DNA of 64,000 nt from Staphylococcus schleiferi (GCF_900458895.1 NZ_LR962863.1:1550001-1614000); one strand, 5' to 3'; shown: positions 1 through 9,735, numbered from the stretch's first letter. Notes: a model not told the origin generated them from the sequence alone. Numbers and translations: made by a program.

Positions 1-520
1 GTATTGTAACGATAAAATCAACATCTGGTACATCAATATGTGCAACACTTGTGACATGTGTTTCTTCATTATGATAGCCCACTACTAATCCGCCATAAAT
101 CGTCGGTGCGACATTATCAGGATGACCTTCAATATTAGTGGCAAGTTGTAAAAGCTCGTACTTGGATAACTCTATATCACCAAAATAATTGGCGATGTAT
201 AAAGCAGCAACAAGTGCAGATGCCGAAGAGCCAAGACCTCGCGCTAGAGGAATGTCACTAAACATTCTTATTTCTAAAGCAGGTAAGGTCACTTGATACT
301 TATTGGCCACTTTTTGAGCAATCTGATACATATAATGCCCCTCATCTTCAGGTAAACCGACCAAATGCGGGCCTTCATGAACAAATCTCCATTTTTCACC
401 TGAAATGATTTGCGCCTCGATGTATAAAAACTTGTTCAATGCCATACCAATTGAATCAAAGCCACAACCCAGATTCGCTGTCGATGCGGGAACTTTTAAG
501 CTCAAATTATTTTTTGTCAT
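1..520 (-). CDS. thrB: Homoserine kinase (3' part cut by window edge)
   Basis: Phosphorylates homoserine in threonine synthesis; a cytosolic GHMP-family kinase. The minus strand reads from an ATG at 520 into [18 protein letters not shown], typical of ThrB, and further on shows the GHMP glycine/serine loop [17 protein letters not shown] at about 275-225. The frame stays open to base 1, so the C-terminal part lies outside the window. The start overlaps the thrC stop by four bases (ATGA), which implies translational coupling in a hom-thrC-thrB operon. Confidence 0.95.
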   Translation of the reverse strand, partial: MTKNNLSLKVPASTANLGCGFDSIGMALNKFLYIEAQIISGEKWRFVHEGPHLVGLPEDEGHYMYQIAQKVANKYQVTLPALEIRMFSDIPLARGLGSSASALVAALYIANYFGDIELSKYELLQLATNIEGHPDNVAPTIYGGLVVGYHNEETHVTSVAHIDVPDVDFIVTI

Positions 521-1581
521 TGTAACGCATCCTTAATATATTGAATAATACTTTCCTTATTATTTGGTAATGCTTGAATTGGATTCTCTAATAAACCAAT
601 CGCAGTGTCTGGATCTTTTAAACCATTTCCTGTTAATACCGCAACAACACGTTGTCCTGGTTTGAGTCGACCTTGACGATGTAATTTAATCAGACCTGCA
701 ATAGACGCATTACTTGCTGGCTCACTAAAAATACCTTCTTTAGACGTCATCAATTGATAAGCTTCTAAAATTTCTTCATCTGTGACAGCATCAATAAGTC
801 CTTGTGACTCATCAATAGCCTGTACTGCTTTCTCCCAACTTGCAGGATTACCAATACGAATCGCCGTTGCGATAGTCTCTGGATTTTTCACGACTTTGTT
901 TTGCACAATTGGCGAAGCGCCTTCTGCTTGAAAGCCAAACATCTGTGGTAATCCAGATTGATTTGCATCATGATAAGTTTTAAATCCTTTCCAATATGCA
1001 GTAATATTGCCTGCATTACCGACTGGTATCGCTAAAACATCGGGTGCTTGTCCATCAAGTTGGTCGACAATTTCAAATGCACCTGTTTTTTGACCTTCAA
1101 TTCGGTATGGATTGACAGAGTTTACTAATTCAATTTCACCGTCTTGCGCTACTTCTTTTACGATTTCTAAAGCTTCATCAAAATTTCCTTCAATAGAAAC
1201 AATTTCTGCACCATACATCACAGCTTGTGATAATTTACCCAATGCGATTTTACCTTCCGGAATAACTACAATCGCTTTTAAACCTGCTCTTGCAGCATAA
1301 GCAGCTGCCGAAGCAGATGTATTGCCTGTTGATGCGCAAATCACAATTTTACGCCCTTGTTCCTTAGCTTTAGTGACTGCCATCACCATACCTCTATCTT
1401 TAAATGAACCTGTAGGATTGGCACCTTCATATTTGACGTAGAGTTCGATACCTAACATTTCAGAAATTGTATCGCAATAAATTAAAGGCGTATGCCCTTC
1501 ATTTAATGTCACTTTAGGTGTATCATCTGTGACTGGTAAAAATGATTGATATTCTTCAACAAGACCTTTCCATAATTTCAT
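517..1581 (-). CDS. thrC: Threonine synthase
   Basis: PLP-dependent conversion of O-phosphohomoserine to threonine, the last step of the pathway. The Schiff-base lysine sits in GSFKDRGM (about Lys61), and the phosphate loop [15 protein letters not shown] follows. The chosen ATG at 1581 has a GAAGGAG ribosome site ten bases upstream. A TTG three codons earlier lies too close to that site to be preferred. The product is 354 aa, the normal size for the short bacterial ThrC. It starts five bases after hom ends and overlaps thrB by four bases, so the three genes form one operon. Confidence 0.96.
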   Translation of the reverse strand: MKLWKGLVEEYQSFLPVTDDTPKVTLNEGHTPLIYCDTISEMLGIELYVKYEGANPTGSFKDRGMVMAVTKAKEQGRKIVICASTGNTSASAAAYAARAGLKAIVVIPEGKIALGKLSQAVMYGAEIVSIEGNFDEALEIVKEVAQDGEIELVNSVNPYRIEGQKTGAFEIVDQLDGQAPDVLAIPVGNAGNITAYWKGFKTYHDANQSGLPQMFGFQAEGASPIVQNKVVKNPETIATAIRIGNPASWEKAVQAIDESQGLIDAVTDEEILEAYQLMTSKEGIFSEPASNASIAGLIKLHRQGRLKPGQRVVAVLTGNGLKDPDTAIGLLENPIQALPNNKESIIQYIKDALQ

Positions 1582-1586
1582 GCTTA

Positions 1587-2870
1587 TCAAACTCCTTCAA
1601 CTGGATATACTTTTTGTACGTGATAGCCTTCTTCTGATTCGACGTAAGTTGTTGGATGATGATCAACACCTACAACAACCACTGCTACACTATGAGGCGA
1701 TAACGGTTCAATTTGAAGAGACTTATGAAAAGGTAGCTTGCTTTTCAATGTCGCTTCGACTTGTTTTTGTGAAACTTCAGGTGTATTAACCACTAAATAA
1801 TAACTTTCCTTTTCTTTTATCGTTACTGTTTCGCCATCATCCATCATTTCTTTTGTTTTATCGGTTTTTAATTCAAAATGCGGTGGTAATGTATGAAGAT
1901 CAGACTCAAATTGGAGTGCAACATTTAATAAGTCACTCACGACTGCTGAGCCTGTCGCTAAACTGCCGGCACCTTTCCCATAAAACATAGTTTCTCCTAC
2001 AGCGTCTCCGATAACATATATCGCATTGTATTCATTTTCAACCGCTGCAAGTTGGTGTGAATGCGCAATTAAAGTCGGTTTCACGGATGCTTCCACTTTA
2101 CCGCTGACATAGGCACCCTTACCGATAAGTTTAATCTTGTATCCTAATGCTTTTGCTGCATCTATATCGTGGGTCGTTACACCACTAATCCCTTCTGTTT
2201 CAACATCTTTTAAATTAATTACTTGGTTAAATGATAAATAGGAAGTAATAACGACTTTACGCGCTGCATCGATACCTTCAACATCATCTGTTGGATCGGC
2301 TTCTGCAAATCCTAAATCTTGTGCTTCTTTTAAAGCATCTTCGTAAGGTGTGCCTTCTTCTGTCATTTTAGTCAAAATAAAATTCGAAGTACCATTAAAG
2401 ACACCCATGAATTTACTGATATTATTCGCATTCAATCCATTGTTTATTGCATTGACAATCGGTATACCCCCAGCTACACTCGCTTCATATTTAAGCGCCA
2501 CTGCATTTTCTTGTGCTAGGTCTTCTAAAACACGTAAGTGAACAGCCAACAAATCTTTATTCGCCGTAATGACATGTTTCTTTTGAGTCAATGCTGCTTT
2601 TAACCAGTCCACAGTCGGCTCAATCCCACCCATCACTTCAATAATAATATCAACATCATTGTCATTTAAAATGTCATTGATGTCCTCGGTTAAGTGATAT
2701 CGAGAAATGTTCAATGGACGTTTTTTTGATGTGTCTCGGACCAAAATATGTTTGATGTGGATATCTTTTTGAATTGTATCTTTAATTTGTTGATGGTTCT
2801 CTTCAATGATTTTTACGACACCTGAACCGACAGTACCTAATCCTAATAACGCAACATTGAGTTGTTTCAT
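1587..2870 (-). CDS. hom: Homoserine dehydrogenase
   Basis: NAD(P)-dependent reduction of aspartate semialdehyde to homoserine, the branch point towards threonine and methionine. The N-terminal Rossmann motif GLGTVGSG is at residues 10-17, followed by the substrate-binding ITANKDLLA at about 101-109. The C-terminal ~75 residues look like an ACT regulatory domain, which suggests feedback control by threonine (family knowledge). The length of 427 aa is usual. GGAGGG precedes the ATG. It is the first gene of the hom-thrC-thrB operon and is divergent from aspartokinase. Confidence 0.96.
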   Translation of the reverse strand: MKQLNVALLGLGTVGSGVVKIIEENHQQIKDTIQKDIHIKHILVRDTSKKRPLNISRYHLTEDINDILNDNDVDIIIEVMGGIEPTVDWLKAALTQKKHVITANKDLLAVHLRVLEDLAQENAVALKYEASVAGGIPIVNAINNGLNANNISKFMGVFNGTSNFILTKMTEEGTPYEDALKEAQDLGFAEADPTDDVEGIDAARKVVITSYLSFNQVINLKDVETEGISGVTTHDIDAAKALGYKIKLIGKGAYVSGKVEASVKPTLIAHSHQLAAVENEYNAIYVIGDAVGETMFYGKGAGSLATGSAVVSDLLNVALQFESDLHTLPPHFELKTDKTKEMMDDGETVTIKEKESYYLVVNTPEVSQKQVEATLKSKLPFHKSLQIEPLSPHSVAVVVVGVDHHPTTYVESEEGYHVQKVYPVEGV

Positions 2871-3061
2871 CTAAATCCCTCCGCTTAAATTCTCTCAAAA
2901 ATTATTCAAGTACAGTTGAAATATATGTAAATATGGTTTAGTATAAATTCATTCACAAAGTTTGTAAAGTTCTAAAAATTTAGAAATATACCTTTATATT
3001 ACCATTAGTCTTTAACAAACTAAATAGGCAAAGCATCATTAAAGAAAGGTTGTCAAAATTT
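2871..3061. promoter_or_regulatory. Divergent intergenic region between hom and aspartokinase
   Basis: An AT-rich stretch of 191 bases separates two genes of the same pathway transcribed away from each other, so both promoters must lie here. I see no T-box, riboswitch or terminator hairpin. No single -35/-10 pair stands out on either strand. Confidence 0.5.
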
Positions 3062-4414
3062 ATGAAAGTATCAAAATTTGGGGGGAGTTCAGTAGCGTCT
3101 GCTGAACAAATCAAAAAAGTTTTAAACATTGTAAACAGTGACAATGATAGACGCATCGTTGTTGTTTCTGCACCTGGTAAACGAAATGATGATGATATCA
3201 AGACAACCGATCTTCTCATTAGGTTGTATGAAAAAGTAGTTAATGGGCTGGATTATATACATAAAAAAGAAGAAATATTAACACGTTTTCAAGATATTAT
3301 TGATGGGCTCTCACTGAAAACAGATGTCCTAAACGAAATCGATCAAACATTAGAACACCATATTTCTACATTAAAAGATCAGCCTGCACGTTTATTAGAT
3401 GCGCTGAAATCTTCAGGAGAAAATTTTAATGCTCAAATTATTGCTGCATATAATAATGAACAAGGGATTCCAACGACGTATTTGTCACCGAAAGAAGCGG
3501 GTATTATTGTGACAGATGATCCGGGTAATGCTCAAATTCTCGAATCAAGTTACGACCAAATCAACCAACTTCAAAGCTACGATAAAAAAATCATTATCCC
3601 TGGCTTTTTTGGCTATTCTGAAACAAATCATATTGTGACATTCCCTCGTGGCGGCTCAGATATTACTGGTGCCATTGTAGCTCGAGGTGTTAAAGCTGAT
3701 TTGTATGAAAACTTCACAGATGTTTCAGGGATTTATCGGGCAAATCCAAAAGTGATTTCTAAACCAGAAATTATTAGCGAAATTACTTATCGTGAAATGC
3801 GTGAGTTATCTTACGCTGGATTTAGTGTCTTTCATGATGAAGCATTACAACCTCTTTATCGTTACCGTATACCTGTTGTTATTAAAAATACAAATCGACC
3901 TGATGATCCGGGGACTTATATTGTACATGATCGAGAAATTGATCGAAAAAATGTCGTAACCGGTATCAGTTGTGATAAAAACTTTACGAGCATTAACATT
4001 AAAAAGTATTTAATGAACAGACAAGTGGGCTTCACCGTGAATATTCTTGATATTTTGGCTAAACATCATATTTCATTTGACCACATGCCGTCTGGAATCG
4101 ATAATATTAGTATTATCATGCGCTCAGCACAACTCGCTGGAAAAGAACAAAAAGTATTAGAAGAAATCCGTCAACGCTGCGAAATTGACGAATTAAGTGT
4201 TGAAAATGATTTGGCTATTTTAATGGTTGTCGGTGAAGGAATGAGTGCAGCGGTAGGCACAGCAAATAAAATTACTGACGCACTCGCACAGGCCAATATC
4301 AACTTAAAAATGATTAATCAAGGTTCATCTGAAATCTCAATGATGTTTGGTATATCTACTAAAGATGCCGACGACGCAGTCAAAGCGTGCTACCAACATT
4401 GTTATCTAAAATAA
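3062..4414 (+). CDS. Aspartokinase
   Basis: Phosphorylates aspartate, the first step to lysine, threonine and methionine. It begins MKVSKFGGSSVASA, the kinase signature, and carries FPRGGSDITGA near residue 200. The C-terminal ~150 residues contain the tandem ACT region (VTGISCDKNFTSINI onwards) expected of a feedback-regulated enzyme. The ATG at 3062 gives the canonical N-terminus; a TTG at 3050 abuts the AAAGG ribosome site and is less likely. The product is 450 aa. Its position divergent from hom suggests that it serves the threonine branch, as in the S. aureus gene often called thrA. Confidence 0.93.
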   Translation: MKVSKFGGSSVASAEQIKKVLNIVNSDNDRRIVVVSAPGKRNDDDIKTTDLLIRLYEKVVNGLDYIHKKEEILTRFQDIIDGLSLKTDVLNEIDQTLEHHISTLKDQPARLLDALKSSGENFNAQIIAAYNNEQGIPTTYLSPKEAGIIVTDDPGNAQILESSYDQINQLQSYDKKIIIPGFFGYSETNHIVTFPRGGSDITGAIVARGVKADLYENFTDVSGIYRANPKVISKPEIISEITYREMRELSYAGFSVFHDEALQPLYRYRIPVVIKNTNRPDDPGTYIVHDREIDRKNVVTGISCDKNFTSINIKKYLMNRQVGFTVNILDILAKHHISFDHMPSGIDNISIIMRSAQLAGKEQKVLEEIRQRCEIDELSVENDLAILMVVGEGMSAAVGTANKITDALAQANINLKMINQGSSEISMMFGISTKDADDAVKACYQHCYLK

Positions 4415-4421
4415 GTAAAGA

Positions 4422-4471
4422 AGAAGTACTTATCCTCCCTCTCTAATGAGATGTTAGTGATAAGTACTTCT
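4422..4471. terminator. Bidirectional hairpin between convergent genes
   Basis: A 13-bp perfect inverted repeat (agaagtacttatc at 4422-4434, gataagtacttct at 4459-4471) has A-rich and T-rich flanks. It can end both aspartokinase (+) and the convergent gene (-). It overlaps the last codons of the minus-strand gene. Confidence 0.8.
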
Positions 4472-5047
4472 TTCTGTAAGTAACTTTCTTAATAAATCTT
4501 CGCCTACTGCCACTTTTAACGTAATAAACTGATAATAACTCATGCGATCTATTAAGTGGCGACAATATTGAACTTGTTTTTGACTCACAGGTTCATGTAA
4601 TAAATACATCAAAACTATTTCAGGTTTTATATAATCCACATTCCATTTTAACGAATGATAATATATTTGTTTTTCAGGAATTCTAATATTATTATTTAAT
4701 CGGAACATCCACTCTTCATTATCTACATCATAAATAATTATATTGAGTAATAATATTTCATTTTCATAAATTTCTACAGATGCGATTTGATGTAGACGAT
4801 GCTTCTCACAATTCACCATTTTCCCATATTTATCCAAACCCTTAATTCGATAATTCTGAGGAATCGCACTTAAAACGGTCAACAAATCCATTCTGTTGAC
4901 GCATATTTCTATCCCATCTTCCAAACATAAATGATCATTTAAAAATAAATTAGTCGCTGCTTCTCCGTGAAATTTAAAATCATTGGGAACACGTTCAATT
5001 AATGTGTACATCAATTGATTGACATGGCATTTTTGATTTCCTTCCAT
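4454..5047 (-). CDS. Conserved hypothetical, weakly nucleotidyltransferase-like
   Basis: A 197-aa cytosolic protein without signal or membrane segment. The segment FKFHGEAATNLFLNDHL followed by EDGIEICVNRMDLL loosely resembles the 'GG-A-N-L...D-D-h' layout of minimal nucleotidyltransferase folds (AbiEii-like). The acidic catalytic pair is not clear, so this is only a hint. AAGGAGGTG stands eight bases before the ATG at 5047, which decides the start over an upstream in-frame codon. It is convergent with aspartokinase, sharing a terminator. I do not recognise its function. Confidence 0.7.
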   Translation of the reverse strand: MEGNQKCHVNQLMYTLIERVPNDFKFHGEAATNLFLNDHLCLEDGIEICVNRMDLLTVLSAIPQNYRIKGLDKYGKMVNCEKHRLHQIASVEIYENEILLLNIIIYDVDNEEWMFRLNNNIRIPEKQIYYHSLKWNVDYIKPEIVLMYLLHEPVSQKQVQYCRHLIDRMSYYQFITLKVAVGEDLLRKLLTERSTYH

Positions 5048-5556
5048 CAATTTGCACCTCCTTAGAAAACGCTTACACATGACAGTAATTATACAAGATA
5101 AGTTTTCACTTATCAATCAACTTGCGTTAAAAAAACATTTGTTACTACATTTGTCACAATTATTTTGATATTTTTTTATTAAGTATAATAATTATAATCT
5201 TTAGGCAATGCAAATCCATTATTAAATTATAATACTAGTAATAGTTGTTTAGTTTCAGAAAATTTAATAACAAAAATCTTTAATATTCATACTTTTACGT
5301 TGAATTATATATTATTTCATTGTAAGCTATTAAATATATCACTCCTACATTTGAACAATAACTATTTCGGTTTAAAAATAATTGAATTCCTATTTAATAA
5401 CAGTTAAAATTTTACATGTATGGATTGGATATTTTGTGTACTTTTAAATGACATAAACAGTTTTTTTGAATTTCCTTAAGAATATTCTTTTAAAACTATA
5501 AAAATTTTAATATAATATGACTTAGGGTATTAAGAATTTAGAAAAGGAGTGAAATT
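5048..5556. other. Long AT-rich intergenic region
   Basis: About 500 bases without a credible reading frame. It is very AT-rich with scattered TATAAT-like hexamers. The best one is TATAAT at 5511-5516, about 45 bases before the SarA-family start, though its -35 is weak. Long AT-rich upstream regions are usual for SarA-family genes, which bind AT-rich DNA and autoregulate (family knowledge). No repeat or RNA gene is seen. Confidence 0.5.
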
Positions 5557-5919
5557 ATGAATAACCATTTTAAAATGGAAACTGAAGCTATCTTCTTTTA
5601 TGAATCAAATAGAAAGAAAATTATCAGTGAATTAAAAAAGCAACATGGTCTCAAGTTGAATGACATCTTGTTTTTATATCACTTAAAAACGACAAATAGC
5701 CGCCGTATTTCTTTGCACAAAGTCAAACAATCGATTGACTTCAGTTTAATGGAGATACATAAATCTTTAACGGCGTTGACTGAAAAAGACATCATTGGTA
5801 AAGAACGTTCTACAGAAGATGAAAGAAAAGTGTTTATTACTATTGATGACAAACAAGCTAAGACGATGAATCAATTATTAGATGATTTTAACCAAATCCA
5901 AAAAGAAGTGCTTCAATAG
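5557..5919 (+). CDS. SarA/MarR-family transcriptional regulator
   Basis: A 120-aa single-domain winged-helix protein. The central helix-turn-helix is followed by the wing segment KERSTEDERKVFITI, which contains the DER motif conserved in Sar-family proteins. Such proteins act as dimers controlling virulence, autolysis or surface genes. GGAGTGA precedes the ATG by about eight bases. I cannot assign it to one named Sar protein. It stands alone between two long AT-rich gaps, and the TA-rich upstream DNA would suit autoregulation. Confidence 0.88.
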   Translation: MNNHFKMETEAIFFYESNRKKIISELKKQHGLKLNDILFLYHLKTTNSRRISLHKVKQSIDFSLMEIHKSLTALTEKDIIGKERSTEDERKVFITIDDKQAKTMNQLLDDFNQIQKEVLQ

Positions 5920-6107
5920 GCCTTCTACCCCAACAAAATGACCGTACGATATAACAGATATCATTCTCCGTGGTATCTGTCTTTTTATTATTCAAAAATA
6001 TTTTCACTTTATACATGCATGAAATTAGACATTCATTTAAAATTAACATAAGATAAATATTAACTTATATCTCATTACAACAAGGTTATGAAAGGAGGAT
6101 AAATGCC

Positions 6108-6959
6108 ATGTCAATTATGATTTGGGTTATCATATCTGCCTTATTTATTATTGTCTTGCTCAGTTTATTGCGTGTTAAATTTTATCAAAACAAATTAGAA
6201 GTTGAACTTTATACAAAGAGTCAGCTGTTAAATAAAATATCTAAAATGAAGCAAGAAAAATATCAATTCCAAACTAAAGAAAAAGATTCAAGTGAATATC
6301 ATCTCGACTTGCGCCGTGCCAAACAGACATTAACTGAAGATTTGGATGCACTTGTTGATGATGAGAAAATCCGTCATTATCGTATATTTACTACAAGTCA
6401 AATTGCACCTAAGAATACGATATATCCTTTTATTTCGCAGTTTGATATTCTTGTAGTCACAAATATTGGTTTAATTCTATTGAATCTTAAAGCTTTAAAA
6501 GCGAAAACATTCTATCACTTTGAAGGACGCTTACCTTTAAAAGATGAAAGTGACATTCATCAAATTGTAGGGCATTACATTGCCTACCAATATCACAACC
6601 AATTTCAATCAGAATTAAGAACACACTATACATTTAGTGAAAACATTCATGAGAATGAAGTGACGTATCAATTTAACAAATATGATTCATATGAAATGGC
6701 TGAGAAAGCAACACAAAATCTGCAAATGCATTTTGAATCCTTAGTAGATGTGCCGGTTTCTACAATTGGCGTGATCTACTGTGCGAAACAAAATGGAGAA
6801 CGTATTGATGGTGATGCAACACCATATAGTCAAGTTTATACTTGTGAAAACAACCAAGATTTCCAAAATGCATTACAACAATTTGTTGCTACAACACATA
6901 CTAACCTTTCAGATGCATCATATGAACAAGTGATTAACAATATTGAACATAAAAATTAA
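6108..6959 (+). CDS. Membrane-anchored protein with NERD-like core
   Basis: 283 aa. Residues 3-22 form a single N-terminal membrane anchor, followed by a charged stretch (about 35-85) that may be coiled coil. The soluble part contains YPFISQFDILVVTNIGLILL and then NLKALKAK. This resembles the nuclease-related (NERD) pattern 'tQ-D-hhvv-p-Gh-hhE-K', but the usual Glu is Asn here, so catalysis may be lost (inference). AAGGAGGA precedes the ATG closely. The gene is followed by a terminator and stands between the Sar regulator and the CRISPR locus. The function is unknown. Confidence 0.75.
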   Translation: MSIMIWVIISALFIIVLLSLLRVKFYQNKLEVELYTKSQLLNKISKMKQEKYQFQTKEKDSSEYHLDLRRAKQTLTEDLDALVDDEKIRHYRIFTTSQIAPKNTIYPFISQFDILVVTNIGLILLNLKALKAKTFYHFEGRLPLKDESDIHQIVGHYIAYQYHNQFQSELRTHYTFSENIHENEVTYQFNKYDSYEMAEKATQNLQMHFESLVDVPVSTIGVIYCAKQNGERIDGDATPYSQVYTCENNQDFQNALQQFVATTHTNLSDASYEQVINNIEHKN

Positions 6960-7017
6960 ATTCTGAATTTTAGTGTATCCAATATGCAAGTGCATTAAAT
7001 AAGGTTGTATATTTTTT

Positions 7018-7046
7018 AACGGTTGGTGAAATATTCACTGACCGTT
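7018..7046 (+). terminator. Terminator after the NERD-like gene
   Basis: A 13-bp stem (aacggttggtgaa / ttcactgaccgtt, two G-T pairs) with a three-base loop, followed by ATTTTAATTTTT. This is an intrinsic terminator for the gene ending at 6959. Confidence 0.8.
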
Positions 7047-7129
7047 ATTTTAATTTTTGATATCAAAAAAGCACAAATATCTCTATAATTGTAAGTGCCT
7101 AAACAAACCATTAAGGAGATATTGTGCCT

Positions 7130-7395
7130 ATGTATAATGATATATCAGAAATGCTTGGAATTAAAGTCAAAAATTTAAAAATCACTCAAAATCTAGGATT
7201 ACATGTACATAAAAACGTAAAGGCATTATTATACGAAGGCCAATTGAGGGCATTAATAATAAAATAAAACTGATTAAACGGGTTTCTTATGGCTATAGAA
7301 ATTTCTGGAATTTTAGGAATAGAATCTTAATCATTTCCAAGGTATTTCTAAGTGAATATAAAAAACGCATTAAACAACAAAATAACGTTGCTTAA
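7130..7395 (+). pseudogene. ISL3-family transposase remnant, internally deleted
   Basis: The 5' piece starts with MYNDISEMLGIKVKNLKI after AAGGAGA, as in ISL3 transposases. After about 35 residues the sequence jumps. In another frame it reads IEGINNKIKLIKRVSYGYRN and continues to ...KRIKQQNNVA-stop at 7395. That segment is the ISL3 C-terminal block carrying the last catalytic Glu. The middle of the gene, roughly 350 codons, is missing and the two ends are out of frame, so it is non-functional. The remnant's 3' end abuts the trailer end of the CRISPR array. Confidence 0.8.
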
Positions 7396-7401
7396 TGCGT
7401 T
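7361..7401 (-). terminator. Terminator downstream of the CRISPR array
   Basis: A 15-bp stem (7364-7378 with 7387-7401, one G-T pair) is followed on the minus strand by TTTTTAT. It lies 18 bases beyond the last repeat and overlaps the ISL3 transposase 3' end. It would end minus-strand pre-crRNA transcription, apparently supplied by the insertion sequence. Confidence 0.75.
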
Positions 7402-7419
7402 ATCGTCTCGCCAACCGAT

Positions 7420-7587
7420 GTTGACTAAGAACCTAAAATTACAGAGTACTAAAACCCGATGCAGCTGCTAATTGCATGACACCGTGTATCATTTATACCT
7501 AAAATTACAGAGTACTAAAACAAACCTATCTCAAGTTGTAAAAAGTCAATAGTATCATTTATACCTAAAATTACAGAGTACTAAAAC
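7420..7587 (-). CRISPR. Type II-A CRISPR array, 3 repeats and 2 spacers
   Basis: Repeats are 36 nt at 7420-7455, 7486-7521 and 7552-7587; spacers are 30 nt at 7456-7485 and 7522-7551. The core acctaaaattacagagtact is identical in all three and matches the S. aureus-type Cas9 repeat from memory. Read on the minus strand each unit starts gttttagtactctg, so crRNA transcription follows the cas genes. The repeat at 7420 has its outer 11 bases degenerate, marking the array's distal end. The two intact copies are identical to each other. With so few spacers and cas1 broken, the array looks frozen. Confidence 0.97.
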
Positions 7588-7762
7588 CTCTAGCTATAAT
7601 TATAGCTTATTTTTATGATTATTATAACCAAATTTAATGTTAGACATTTTTAAAATCTCGCACAATTTCTACTAAAATAATTTAGCAGCGCTTGATAAAT
7701 CGATTAAATTACAAGTCAATTGACCAAGCGCTAGAGCCTTTTCCTATAATAAGCTCTTAGAT
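7588..7762 (-). promoter_or_regulatory. CRISPR leader region
   Basis: 175 AT-rich bases between csn2 and the leader-proximal repeat. A perfect 16-bp palindrome agctataattatagct (7592-7607) lies four bases from that repeat. Farther out, agcgcttg (7687-7694) and caagcgct (7725-7732) form an 8-bp inverted repeat around a 30-base loop. Leader sequence next to the first repeat directs Cas1-Cas2 integration in type II-A systems (family knowledge). Whether the palindrome takes part is inference. Confidence 0.65.
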
Positions 7763-8773
7763 TTATTTATTAAACTTCAAATCATACATTTTTATATATT
7801 TCGCTACAGCAATCGGTAGATTGTCATAATGGATATCCAATACAAAATCTTGTTTTGCATGTTTAAGGTATTTTACGACAACATAGATATCTATTGGTTC
7901 GAAGACAATGATATCAGCTAAATTATAATTTGAAATCTTCGGTGTTAATTCAATGACCTCTTGATATAATTTAATAATTTTTTCTAAGCTACGTTTAATC
8001 TCAAGTTTTTCAAAATTAAGTGGCGCATCCCATACTAAATGATTAATAAAATCTACTGTCAATAATTGCTTTTCATTTCTAATATAATTCATATGCGCTA
8101 AATCATGAGCTATAAAATGTTTCGATCCTGTTAATACAATTATTGGAACCCCTAAGTCTTCTAAAATATTCCTAAATCGAATTTGTTCTTTCGGACTTAA
8201 ATTAGATTCGGGATAGCAATAAATCAATAATGCTTTATTATTAGATTGATAACTTAACTCTTCAACAATTAAAGGTATGAGTGACTCTAATCTTACAATT
8301 AAGCGACTATATTCGTGATCTAAATCATACGCAAACTCTATATTTTTAATAAAGGATTTTGTATCAAATCTCTTTGTTTTTAAAGGTAAATCATTTTTAA
8401 CAAGGTTTAACAAATCTTCTAATAAAACATTAATAGAGTTTAAATAGCTGTCTAATTCGTATTGTTCTGACAAAAGTCGATTGAGCTTTTTAGTTATTAT
8501 TGCGTTAGCAGCCAAAGTATGTTCCTTATCTATTGCTTCGTGACTTAACATGTAGCATTGATAAAGATTAGATGGCAATTGTTCTTGATTAATTCTGTCA
8601 TAAATGCTTGTTTCATCCTTATTTGAATGACGCTTTTGAAAATAGTCACATATGATATTTAATATATCTTCTTCCTTAGTCTCAAATTCATTATATATTG
8701 AAGTGTACATCCCAATGTTCATTTCAGTCTTTGGGATAAGCGTACTTTTTATCTCCCAAATCATATTGTTCAT
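7763..8773 (-). CDS. csn2: Csn2, long form (type II-A adaptation protein)
   Basis: 336 aa, the long Csn2 variant seen with small Cas9 proteins such as S. thermophilus CRISPR1, not the ~220-aa form of S. pyogenes. Csn2 forms a ring on double-stranded DNA ends and is required for spacer acquisition (family knowledge). Visible are the charged middle (about 90-170), the hydrophobic strand NKALLIYCYPESN near 205, and VPIIVLTGSKHF near 235. The reading frame is intact from an ATG 12 bases after cas2, and the leader and array follow. It has no intact Cas1 partner here. Confidence 0.88.
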   Translation of the reverse strand: MNNMIWEIKSTLIPKTEMNIGMYTSIYNEFETKEEDILNIICDYFQKRHSNKDETSIYDRINQEQLPSNLYQCYMLSHEAIDKEHTLAANAIITKKLNRLLSEQYELDSYLNSINVLLEDLLNLVKNDLPLKTKRFDTKSFIKNIEFAYDLDHEYSRLIVRLESLIPLIVEELSYQSNNKALLIYCYPESNLSPKEQIRFRNILEDLGVPIIVLTGSKHFIAHDLAHMNYIRNEKQLLTVDFINHLVWDAPLNFEKLEIKRSLEKIIKLYQEVIELTPKISNYNLADIIVFEPIDIYVVVKYLKHAKQDFVLDIHYDNLPIAVAKYIKMYDLKFNK

Positions 8774-8785
8774 TATAATTATCCT

Positions 8786-9109
8786 TTAAAATATTATTGT
8801 TCGATTATCACCGAGTAAAGCTATATTTTGATCTTCCTTACCTAACAAAATTTGCATTTTTTCATATTGTTTCTCGGTTATAATTAAAGATCTTACATGA
8901 CCGTCTTGAGGTAAGAATTGTTTTATTTGTAAAACTGAAAAATCTGCAGCATCTTTATTGGCAACACTTTTAATATAAATTGAATATTGCATCATCAAAA
9001 AACCATTTTCAAGTAACCTTTTTCTAAATTTACTATAAATTCGCCTCTGTTTTTTCGTCTCAACTGGTAAGTCAAACATAATCATTACTCTCATAAACCT
9101 ATAGCTCAT
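8786..9109 (-). CDS. cas2: Cas2 (type II-A)
   Basis: 107 aa. Cas2 dimers form the scaffold of the Cas1-Cas2 integrase. The sequence MSYRFMRVMIMFDLPVET is the standard type II-A Cas2 start, with the conserved Asp after the first strand. It then continues KQRRIYSKFRKRLLENGF and closes with GDNRTIIF. I chose the ATG at 9109 because it gives this conserved N-terminus; it overlaps the cas1 stop by 11 bases. The gene is intact, but the upstream cas1 is split and transcription from cas9 probably stops inside the inserted element. Confidence 0.9.
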   Translation of the reverse strand: MSYRFMRVMIMFDLPVETKKQRRIYSKFRKRLLENGFLMMQYSIYIKSVANKDAADFSVLQIKQFLPQDGHVRSLIITEKQYEKMQILLGKEDQNIALLGDNRTIIF

Positions 9110-9735
9110 AGAAAGTAAATTGCTTAATATCTGGAAATTTAAGCAATTGTTTTTGACCTTCTCTAAAATAATCAATGATAGACTGAATCATGATTTCAAT
9201 AGCGCGTATAACTGTTTGCATCTTACCGTCTATAAGCACCCTCGCATGTAACAAATTCACAAGCTTTAATCTATATGCTTTTGTCAAAAAATCTTCTGGC
9301 GGATGTTTGAGTAAAAATAAATCTACTAAAGGTCTAAAGGGTTCAATAAAGTCTGATGCGAGATTAAAATGATTTCTACCACCTATATGGTGAATACCTA
9401 ACGCGGGAATGAGCCCTTTTGCTACGATAGTTCTTGCAATAGCTGCATTCAGAATCGTGTATCCATAATTAAGAACTGCATTCTCTAATGAATTGTCATC
9501 ATCACGTTTAAAATCTTCAAAAAAGCTATTAAAATAATATTTTGCAGCTTGTCCTTCAATATTGTGTTCATCTTTTAATTGAACGACATCTCTCAATTCT
9601 TGCATTTTACGAATCCTAGCCTCATTTCCTACGATTAGTCAAGTCTTTATGTTTAAAATAAGCATTACTAAATTAGCCCGTTCAATTTAATTTTTTTGAA
9701 TAAGGTGTTATGATGTATATGATTATATGGTTACA

